A stretch of 5,714 bases of DNA from CAZJYI01 sp964550025. Its GTDB lineage: Bacteria; Verrucomicrobiota; Kiritimatiellia; UBA8416; CAYOBW01. This document shows, in pieces, positions 1 to 5,714 of this stretch. Made by a program: the position numbers and the translations under genes. A model generated the notes under the pieces. The model was not told where the DNA came from. It saw nothing but the letters and a program-made list of their open reading frames with translations, and searched no databases. The first letter of the stretch is position 1. Each line of letters opens with the position of its first letter. The stretch covers positions 1-5,714 of the forward strand of contig CAZJYI010000342.1 of the NCBI GenBank assembly GCA_964550025.1, written 5' to 3'.

Positions 1-2261
1 AGCTCCAACTTTCCCTTCTCGTTGTTGATTGCTGCCAAAGTACCATCACCTGTCATGGTAATGGTCAATCGCTTGTTGCCGAATTTCGTCTCTCCTTTCG
101 TCAGATACGCATCCGCCCAGCTGGCGTGGTCGCCGCCCCCTCCATTGCCGCCATCGGTCACGATAAGGGTGAGTTTTTCGGCGCCGGTTACTGGAACATC
201 AAGAACGTTTGCATTGTAAATGCCACTGTTGACCTTCCCGGTCGTAAACACTTCTTTGTCATCCACCAGGATTTTCATCTCAACAAGCCCCCCCCGCTCC
301 GGCCCGGGGATGACATGGAAGGTCTTGTATTTTCCGCTCAGAGGAAAAACCAGCTTCGAGGGGGCATGGACGCCCAAGCCGCGGTCGTAGGTGATGCGGC
401 CAACGCAGATCTTTTGCTTGCCCTCAACGGACTTATCCTGCACCACCTGCCACCAGCTATCGACCTCGTTGGCCATTGCCGGCGTCAGATAATACCGCCC
501 CTGCGCATCCGGTTTGAGTTCCGGCACGACCCATTTGAATTCGGCAAAGACGACTTTGGTAATGTCCGCGCCCGGTTGCGGCTTGATGCCAATCGTATTC
601 GCTACTGACCAGTCACTGAATGCAACACCACTATTGCTGAGTTGGTTTGCCTGGATCGTCATCTGCTGCCACGCATCCGAAGCGGTGATGTCGATGTCGG
701 TTGAAAACCTTCCGTTTGCGCTGAGAATCAGCTTTTGCGGTTGGGTGCAGTAGAACTTAAAGGTCAGACTCGCACCGCGCGGCGCTTTGTATTTGGGATC
801 GGCGAACTGCAGGCTGGCCGTGCCCCAGCGGTTGTCGAGAGGGCGGAAGCCATGAACCCCGCCGACTCCCTCGACCGGGGCGACACGGGACCACATCTCG
901 ATGTCTTCGGAAAGGTTGTGAGCGGGTTTGTCGGTCGCCACCGCATTGCCCAGTGTGGCGGGAATGGCGGCGGTGAAGTCCGACGACACGACAATGTTGT
1001 TGTCGTACCTGATGTTGGCAAAGGCGAAGACGTAGTCATCGACATTCATCACCGGCAGCTTCGCGACCCAGACCTCTCCCTGGCGGATCGCGGCCGTATC
1101 ACGCCAGACGCGACCAAAGCTGACGGGTTCTTTCAGGGCGTAGCACATGGTCAATTCGGCGATGCGAGCCGGCGTGTCCGGGGTCAGACGAAATTCCGGC
1201 ACGCCATCAGCATCCAGACTGATGGCCGACTGCGGACGAGCCGGCCAGAAGATGTCCTTACCGAGTACATGTTTCTCCAGCCAGAGCCTGCAGTCGTCTC
1301 CCAGCTTTTCGGTATCGTGATGTCCCCGGGGCTGAATGGCAAAATCCCAGGGCACGCCCGGTTTGAACATCTTGAAGGTCTGTTCGCCGCGTTCATGTCC
1401 GCCGTGATGATCGTTCGAGCCGTTCAACCACAGGCTGGCTGCGGTGATATAGGGCGCATGGGCCTCGGGCGCGACGGCGGACAGAAAGAGTTCTTCTCCC
1501 GCCGTTTTTGCAGGTTCTTTGTACGGGTTGTTGTACATCCACACACCGTGGTCCCGATAGTAGTTGATCCACCCGATGCCGAAGTAGGCAACGACCGCTT
1601 TCACTCGCGGGTCCATGCCCAGGTTCCACATGATCGTGCCGCCGTAGGAAAAGCCTTTCGCACCGATGCGGTCCGCATCCACTTCCTTCTGAGCGATCAG
1701 GTAGCTGAGGGCCCGGCGTTGAACGGCATTCCATAGATAATGCGAAGTCGCAGTAGGATCGGTCAGCTGGCTGCCATCGGGCATCGTGGTGTAGATGAGT
1801 TTGAACCCCTTGTTGCCACCGTCCATGTACCCATGCCCCAAGGCATTGGGATAGGTTGTGCAGTGGGGACGACCTTGGGAGATGCCGGAGTAGTCGTGTG
1901 CCATGACAGCCCAGCCGTCGTTGACATAATCCATGTCAATAGCCGGCCCGCCCATCCAGCCATGCACATTCATTACCCCCGGCGCATTCCGGGCCCCGGC
2001 TTTTACCGCGTACTTGCAGTAGACGCGGACCTCGTCGCCATTGATGTAGGCACTGATGTAGGCGTCCTTGTAATAGACACCGGCCTTGGTCTCCTCACGA
2101 ACGATCTCCTCTTTGAAGTCTCCCGTATCCGGATCGTAGCTCTTCCAAACCTCCGGTGGAGTCGGCAGAGCCTTTGCGGATTCCGCACCTTCCGTGAAGA
2201 CAAATGCCGTCACTGCCACCCCCAGTACTGCTATCTGTTTTCCAACGCTTCGTTTATGCAT
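1..2261 (-). CDS. Secreted alpha/beta-hydrolase (acetyl-xylan-esterase-like) with C-terminal NPCBM domain, 3' partial
   Basis: The frame is open from ATG at 2261 to the left edge: 753 complete codons and no stop, so the C-terminus is missing. The start has a GGAG Shine-Dalgarno 9 nt upstream and opens a signal peptide: basic HKRSVGK, hydrophobic core at residues 10-22, probable AKA|LP cleavage after residue 31. The protein is therefore probably exported. Residues about 60-330 form an alpha/beta-hydrolase fold: HGWMGG (100-105) as the oxyanion region, GFSYGG (203-208) as the nucleophile elbow with Ser205, NGSNDHHGG with Asp284 as likely acid, and RGHHD with His314 as likely catalytic His. Residues about 335-420 look like a beta domain, and about 465-580 an unassigned beta-rich segment. 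Residues about 595-722 match NPCBM (GLGVHAPS at 628-635; a Gly-rich stretch then DHASWADAYL). Such enzymes commonly deacylate carbohydrates; the substrate is unknown. It lies 77 nt downstream of the glycoside hydrolase, probably in one operon. A peptidase of similar fold is a less likely alternative. Confidence 0.88.
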   Translation of the reverse strand, partial: MHKRSVGKQIAVLGVAVTAFVFTEGAESAKALPTPPEVWKSYDPDTGDFKEEIVREETKAGVYYKDAYISAYINGDEVRVYCKYAVKAGARNAPGVMNVHGWMGGPAIDMDYVNDGWAVMAHDYSGISQGRPHCTTYPNALGHGYMDGGNKGFKLIYTTMPDGSQLTDPTATSHYLWNAVQRRALSYLIAQKEVDADRIGAKGFSYGGTIMWNLGMDPRVKAVVAYFGIGWINYYRDHGVWMYNNPYKEPAKTAGEELFLSAVAPEAHAPYITAASLWLNGSNDHHGGHERGEQTFKMFKPGVPWDFAIQPRGHHDTEKLGDDCRLWLEKHVLGKDIFWPARPQSAISLDADGVPEFRLTPDTPARIAELTMCYALKEPVSFGRVWRDTAAIRQGEVWVAKLPVMNVDDYVFAFANIRYDNNIVVSSDFTAAIPATLGNAVATDKPAHNLSEDIEMWSRVAPVEGVGGVHGFRPLDNRWGTASLQFADPKYKAPRGASLTFKFYCTQPQKLILSANGRFSTDIDITASDAWQQMTIQANQLSNSGVAFSDWSVANTIGIKPQPGADITKVVFAEFKWVVPELKPDAQGRYYLTPAMANEVDSWWQVVQDKSVEGKQKICVGRITYDRGLGVHAPSKLVFPLSGKYKTFHVIPGPERGGLVEMKILVDDKEVFTTGKVNSGIYNANVLDVPVTGAEKLTLIVTDGGNGGGGDHASWADAYLTKGETKFGNKRLTITMTGDGTLAAINNEKGKLE

Positions 2262-2270
2262 CCTATTCAA

Positions 2271-2274
2271 CTCC
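2271..2274 (-). promoter_or_regulatory. Shine-Dalgarno of the esterase gene
   Basis: GGAG reads on the minus strand 9 nt before the ATG at 2261. It supports this start, which also gives an intact signal peptide. The rest of the 77-nt gap shows no stable hairpin with a U-run, so nothing suggests that transcription from the upstream gene stops here. Confidence 0.6.
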
Positions 2275-2338
2275 GCTATCTGTCTTCTATAATCATGCCT
2301 CATGGTGTTAACAGAAGCCCCCGTTACTCCCGGAAGCG

Positions 2339-5300
2339 CTACTCCTCCTTGCGGGTAAAGCGGACCTGGCTAAGCCCGAAGCATTCGGCTCCCCAATTGC
2401 CGATCCCCGCTTCGGGATGCGGGCTTATGCGCACAAACCGGGCATGTGCACCATGAAAACGAATGGGACTGTTGCTGCCGTCATCCAGGTTGGTCGCGGG
2501 CATCCACGGTTCTCCGGTCGCCTGGGCCAGACGAAACGGATGCCCCCCGGTCTTCAGTTCCTGCCACCGCTCGCCATCCTCCGAGTACTCAATGGTCACA
2601 TCGCGCAATCCGACAGACGTTCCTCCGATAAATCCCAGCACACGAAAGTCATTGGGGGCATTGTAATTCCAGACATGCATTTCATCCACCGGCTGAATGG
2701 ACCCGAAATCAATCGTAAGCGGAAAGCGTTTCTCCTCCGGCAAGCCACCATAGACATAGAATGGATAAGGACAGATCCTGTGCCGGGCACCAATCCCGGG
2801 CCCATCCATGCCGTCTCCGCGGAGGATGCACTGAATATGGTTGGCGAACGTATCCTTCCGGTCTTCAGGGACACCTCCGCACAGGCCGTCGACCATCGCT
2901 ATAACACGCTCCTCCAGAACCTGGACCGACACCCGCGTCTTCAACAGACGCCCCTCCACATCGGCTTCTACGTCGATCTCCGTTCGCCCCGGGCCAACAG
3001 CCGAAATCTCACCATCATCGCTGACTCGGGCAATCTGCTCGTCAGCGCTTTGATACCTACAGGCAGAGGTACAGCGCTGACTGCTTTCGTCTGCGTAGAT
3101 TGCATCAAACTCAAGACGGGTGTTTTGGACCTCGGGCGTCAATAGAATGTCGAGCATGGCCTGCGTCTGATCGCGGCGGGCGCGGGCTGCAGACTCGATG
3201 ACCGGCACCAGCATCAAAGGCAGATTGAGATGTTCGCGGCTGACCGCTGCTCCGGCCGTTACGCGATAGCTCGCACCGGCCGTGGTTTCCCACGTGTAGA
3301 TATCGCCATCCTCACTGACTTCGACCTGGGCCGTCTCATCTGCACTGTTCGCAACGGACACAGCCCGGTCGCCCCAGCAGCTCAGCATCCGGCAGGTCCC
3401 GCTCTGCTCGGAAAGGATATCCACGTGAAGCACTTCACCGCCCTTGACCTCACCCGAGACCAGGAAGGCCCCTTTGACCCGAATGCGTTTGAATGCAGCA
3501 TCGCGGTCTTTGGGCCAGACATGGAAGACCTTCAGTACCCCACCATGCGCCTGGGCCAGCATGCTGTTCAGGAATTCCGTGGTCCCGCTGCCTTCATAGG
3601 AGTGATCCCTTGGCAGCAAGGTGTTGTTGCGGCGAAGGATTTCGTGAGGGCCTTCCTCGGAGGTAAGACGCGCCTTAAAGATGTCCAGAAGCTCTCCGCC
3701 CGGCCATTCGGCCCGGACCGCCTGCGAGAAGATTCGCGGGAACCCATTGTCCTGATTCCAGGAATTCAGATAGCGCAGCGTGTTGCGTGCAATGATCTGG
3801 CCTTTACCACTCAGATCCGCATCGATCGACCCATGCGGGTAGACATGATCCAGAACTACCGGATTGCAGCCTACACCGGTCATCGAAACTTCCATGCGAT
3901 TCTCCGCCTCCACGTAGCAAAGGCTGCCGTTGACCTCCATCGTTGGATAGTCGCTGAGACGCTCCAGGTAATCCTGCCACAGTTCCCGACGTTCAGCATC
4001 CACGCCCAGTGTTTCGCTGTATTCGAGCGCGGCAGCGCTGATCCGCCGGACTGCCGCCAGCTCCGGACCGGGATTCAGGTCACCCGGCGTACGTTCACGA
4101 CATGCGGAATTCTCGATCACGTAGCGGCCCGAGCTATCGAGCGTCAAGTTGTCTTCCCAGAAGTCCATCAGTTCGCGGACGAAGGGATATAGGATCTCTT
4201 CAAGAAACTCACGGTCGAGCGACCCTTCGTAATGCCAGATCAGGGTTATCGCTGCCAGGGAGGCATTGCTTCTCTGCCACAGTGCATCGGCGTGATTCGA
4301 GACGCCCCACGGACCAATCATGACCGGCATCACAATGCCCTTAGTATCCAGGCGCTTCGCCAGCTTGCGACCGCTGGCAATATAGTCGATGCAGACCTTG
4401 GCATAGGGAACCGTAAACTCGCCTCGATTGGACGAAGGCAGTCCCCAGAACGGCGCCTCACCATTGTAATTCATCGTGTAATTGCCTCCCCAGATCGGGG
4501 TGGGATGCGTAAGCCACCCACCGGCCAGGCCGGGCACCACACGGCCTTCGAGATCAATTGAGCAGCCGTGTACGTATTGGGCGCCGTAATAGTAGCGCTC
4601 AAGAAGCGGGTCACCGAGGTCCAGCCACGACTTCAGCCAGAAATCCTTCCACCAGTCAGCGTGCTCCGCCAGCATCTCGTCGATCGTCTCATCACCCGCG
4701 TGGCCGGGAAACGTTCCCGGCCTACATTCATCATCCTCTCCGGTAGGACGGGAACTCTTCCCGTCCCTCCCCTCCTGTGCAAGCCCCTCTCCCGTAGGAC
4801 GGGAAACCTTCCCGTCCACCTCCAGAGCCGCTAGCGCGTCTTCAAGATGATGGTACTCCTCTTTGCCTCCGGCTACGCTCAGCAGCAGGCGAACCGTCTG
4901 ACCGGCGGGCACGTCGAATGACAGGCTCGCCTCCTCCCCCACATCGTTGCCCCTGCGCACATTGGAGGCACCAAGCGGGCGCATGGCCACCGCGGCATTC
5001 ACGGCAAACAGTTGTTCGTGCTCCTTGCGCAGCCAGACCGTCTCTTCATCCTTCCGGCCCTTGCAGATGTAGAAGTTATTGTGTTCGCTCTCGGCTTCGA
5101 TAGCTGCGCTCAGCGAGGCTGTGACGTTGCAGGCTTTCAGTTCGTAGATGACCAGGCCACGCTGAGCCAAGGCCGTGCAACGGACCTCCAGCATCCCCCC
5201 TTCCAGCGGCAGGTCGCTGCGGATCTCGGCCTTTGCCATGTCTTGCACGTGACGTCCGTGCTCGGCGTTCTCGTCTGCATTGTCAACCGTCAGCGCCAGT

Positions 5301-5557
5301 CGGCACAAAGGCGCGGGAGATATACTGTACCCATCAAACAGACGTTCCGAATGAAGCAGCACATGCCAGAAGTCGGACTTGCTTAGATGATAGTTGACCT
5401 CACGGTGTGTCCCATCCACGGCTACGGTGACCTTTCCGCCGCCGCAGATCGGAGCGTCAGGAATCGTATTCACTTCCGTCAGGGAAGGAATCGGTTCGTC
5501 ATAAACGGATTGGTAACCGTCGAGCTTGGTCTTTAGCACTGACCATTCAGTATTCAT
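2339..5557 (-). CDS. Modular six-hairpin glycoside hydrolase, GH95-like, with BIG2 and discoidin (F5/8 type C) domains
   Basis: This is a 1072-residue protein, complete from ATG at 5557 to TAG at 2341-2339. Domains in order: N-terminal beta domain (about 1-235); a repeat-derived linker (about 247-289) encoded by three palindromes; helical linker and (alpha/alpha)6 catalytic domain (about 293-670); beta-sheet domain (about 675-780); BIG2 Ig-like domain (about 803-880, with ARVSDDGEISAVGPGRTEI); discoidin-like domain (about 885-1068, with HVWNYNAPNDF and VTIEYSEDGERW). The stretch IWGGNYTMNYN..APFW (355-371) resembles the T-x-N-x-N-x-E-x-x-Y/F-W block of GH95 fucosidases. Asn363 and Asn365 would be the pair that activates water in that inverting family. 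The usual SPEN block holding the GH95 catalytic acid is not evident, so the exact family and the sugar (L-fucose, L-galactose or other) are uncertain. There is no signal peptide. An in-frame TGA lies upstream with no other start codon between, so the start is firm. It is the first gene of a probable operon with the secreted esterase. Confidence 0.85.
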   Translation of the reverse strand: MNTEWSVLKTKLDGYQSVYDEPIPSLTEVNTIPDAPICGGGKVTVAVDGTHREVNYHLSKSDFWHVLLHSERLFDGYSISPAPLCRLALTVDNADENAEHGRHVQDMAKAEIRSDLPLEGGMLEVRCTALAQRGLVIYELKACNVTASLSAAIEAESEHNNFYICKGRKDEETVWLRKEHEQLFAVNAAVAMRPLGASNVRRGNDVGEEASLSFDVPAGQTVRLLLSVAGGKEEYHHLEDALAALEVDGKVSRPTGEGLAQEGRDGKSSRPTGEDDECRPGTFPGHAGDETIDEMLAEHADWWKDFWLKSWLDLGDPLLERYYYGAQYVHGCSIDLEGRVVPGLAGGWLTHPTPIWGGNYTMNYNGEAPFWGLPSSNRGEFTVPYAKVCIDYIASGRKLAKRLDTKGIVMPVMIGPWGVSNHADALWQRSNASLAAITLIWHYEGSLDREFLEEILYPFVRELMDFWEDNLTLDSSGRYVIENSACRERTPGDLNPGPELAAVRRISAAALEYSETLGVDAERRELWQDYLERLSDYPTMEVNGSLCYVEAENRMEVSMTGVGCNPVVLDHVYPHGSIDADLSGKGQIIARNTLRYLNSWNQDNGFPRIFSQAVRAEWPGGELLDIFKARLTSEEGPHEILRRNNTLLPRDHSYEGSGTTEFLNSMLAQAHGGVLKVFHVWPKDRDAAFKRIRVKGAFLVSGEVKGGEVLHVDILSEQSGTCRMLSCWGDRAVSVANSADETAQVEVSEDGDIYTWETTAGASYRVTAGAAVSREHLNLPLMLVPVIESAARARRDQTQAMLDILLTPEVQNTRLEFDAIYADESSQRCTSACRYQSADEQIARVSDDGEISAVGPGRTEIDVEADVEGRLLKTRVSVQVLEERVIAMVDGLCGGVPEDRKDTFANHIQCILRGDGMDGPGIGARHRICPYPFYVYGGLPEEKRFPLTIDFGSIQPVDEMHVWNYNAPNDFRVLGFIGGTSVGLRDVTIEYSEDGERWQELKTGGHPFRLAQATGEPWMPATNLDDGSNSPIRFHGAHARFVRISPHPEAGIGNWGAECFGLSQVRFTRKEE
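4702..4722 (-). repeat. Palindromic repeat copy A (intragenic, inverted orientation)
   Basis: A perfect 9-bp inverted repeat, GGCCGGGAA and TTCCCGGCC, flanks the 3-nt loop ACG. Read on the minus strand, with its flank to 4725, it begins GTAGGCCGGGAA, so it is the same element as copies B and C in the opposite orientation. It is translated in the glycoside hydrolase as CRPGTFPGH. The third stem pair is C-G here, where the other copies have A-T. Confidence 0.85.
4743..4766 (+). repeat. Palindromic repeat copy B (intragenic)
   Basis: GTAGGACGGGAA is followed by loop CTC and TTCCCGTCC: a perfect 9-bp stem with a 3-nt loop. With its CCTCTCC leader the repeat unit spans 4735-4766 and matches the unit of copy C at 29 of 32 positions. 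Two of the differences are in the loop and none are in the stem. On the minus strand it encodes DGKSSRPTGE inside the glycoside hydrolase. Confidence 0.88.
4794..4817 (+). repeat. Palindromic repeat copy C (intragenic)
   Basis: GTAGGACGGGAA is followed by loop ACC and TTCCCGTCC: a perfect 9-bp stem with a 3-nt loop. It lies exactly 51 bp (17 codons) from copy B, so both are read in the same frame. It encodes DGKVSRPTGE on the minus strand. The leader CCTCTCC at 4786-4792 is shared with copy B. Confidence 0.88.
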
Positions 5558-5565
5558 CTTATTCG

Positions 5566-5570
5566 CCTTT
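5566..5570 (-). promoter_or_regulatory. Shine-Dalgarno of the glycoside hydrolase gene
   Basis: AAAGG reads on the minus strand 8 nt before the ATG at 5557. Together with the in-frame TGA further upstream and the absence of other start codons between, it fixes the start. A TATGAT hexamer lies further upstream (about 5612-5617, minus strand), but it has no convincing -35 partner and I do not call a promoter. Confidence 0.5.
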
Positions 5571-5671
5571 GAGTGTTCGGTCTTCCGGGGGTTCCGGGTG
5601 TCTATTCACTGATCATACATATAGATCTTCGTAGCCCCCCACCAGGTTGTCCTGTGCTTTATACACAAATC

Positions 5672-5686
5672 GGCCCCAACGGGGCC
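5672..5686. repeat. GC-rich hairpin with AAC loop upstream of the glycoside hydrolase
   Basis: GGCCCC and GGGGCC form a perfect 6-bp inverted repeat around the loop AAC. No T-run follows on either strand, so it is not a convincing intrinsic terminator. It resembles the neighbouring hairpin at the window edge in loop sequence and base composition, which suggests a dispersed palindromic element. Confidence 0.6.
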
Positions 5687-5698
5687 CTGTCATCGTAG

Positions 5699-5714
5699 CC
5701 CAGGCCAACGGCCT
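5699..5714. repeat. Second AAC-loop hairpin, cut by the window edge
   Basis: AGGCC, loop AAC and GGCCT form a perfect 5-bp inverted repeat ending at the last base of the window. The preceding CCC at 5699-5701 would extend the stem to 8 bp if the sequence continues with GGG. It sits 30 bp from the preceding hairpin. The 9-mer TCGTAGCCC leads into it at 5693-5701 and also occurs at 5629-5637. Confidence 0.5.

Noticed and set aside
735..1736. Open stretch of 333 codons on the plus strand, and a shorter one at 126-608
   Set aside because: They lie antisense to the esterase gene, whose minus-strand frame has a signal peptide, a GFSYGG motif and an NPCBM domain. The plus-strand translations show no recognisable motifs and are typical antisense shadows in GC-rich DNA.
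764..2203. Several short minus-strand open stretches (for example 1393-1734 and 2003-2203)
   Set aside because: They are in other frames inside the esterase gene. The true frame is continuous from 2261 to the left edge, so these are neither separate genes nor signs of a frameshift.
2285..2320. Promoter between the two genes (TTAACA and TATAGA on the minus strand)
   Set aside because: The spacing is only about 14 nt, and the match is what chance would give in an AT-richer gap. Co-transcription explains the arrangement better.
2417..4192. Plus-strand open stretches at 2417-3145 and 3230-4192
   Set aside because: They are antisense to the glycoside hydrolase, which has a continuous frame and clear domains. 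The plus-strand products have no coherent domain content.
4702..4817. CRISPR array
   Set aside because: There are only three units, one inverted, with unequal spacing (44 and 51 bp centre to centre). The repeats are perfect short palindromes inside a coding sequence, which does not fit an array.
5672..5686. Intrinsic terminator of an upstream gene
   Set aside because: The stem is strong, but no T-run follows on either strand.

Overview
The window carries two large protein genes, both on the minus strand and reading from the right edge to the left. They look like part of a bacterial polysaccharide-degradation locus. The first (5557 to 2339) encodes a 1072-residue modular glycoside hydrolase. 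It has an N-terminal beta domain, an (alpha/alpha)6 six-hairpin catalytic domain of GH95-like type, a BIG2 immunoglobulin-like domain and a C-terminal discoidin (F5/8 type C) domain. The second starts 77 nt downstream at 2261 and runs off the left edge with no stop. It encodes at least 753 residues of a secreted alpha/beta-hydrolase (carbohydrate-esterase-like) with a C-terminal NPCBM carbohydrate-binding domain. Its frame is open over the whole 2.26 kb and I translated it by hand from the complementary strand.

The domain combination (NPCBM, GH95-like, BIG2, discoidin), the moderately high GC and the palindromic repeats fit the PVC group (Verrucomicrobiota, Kiritimatiellota, Lentisphaerota or Planctomycetota). 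This is an inference from gene content; there is no rRNA or phylogenetic marker in the window.

Layout: 1-2261 esterase (minus, 3' end missing); 2262-2338 short intergenic gap with a Shine-Dalgarno sequence; 2339-5557 glycoside hydrolase (minus); 5558-5714 non-coding upstream region with a Shine-Dalgarno sequence next to the start codon and two GC-rich hairpins with AAC loops near the right edge. The tandem arrangement suggests co-transcription. A plausible division of labour is that the secreted esterase removes acyl groups while the six-hairpin enzyme cleaves terminal sugars such as L-fucose or L-galactose. The actual substrate cannot be read from the sequence.

The most unusual feature is inside the glycoside hydrolase gene. 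Three near-identical palindromes (perfect 9-bp stems, 3-nt loops) lie within 116 bp at 4702-4817. They are translated in frame as a repetitive linker of about 40 residues between the N-terminal domain and the catalytic domain. They look like a dispersed REP-like element that has invaded a coding sequence without breaking it, analogous in principle to the Rickettsia palindromic elements.
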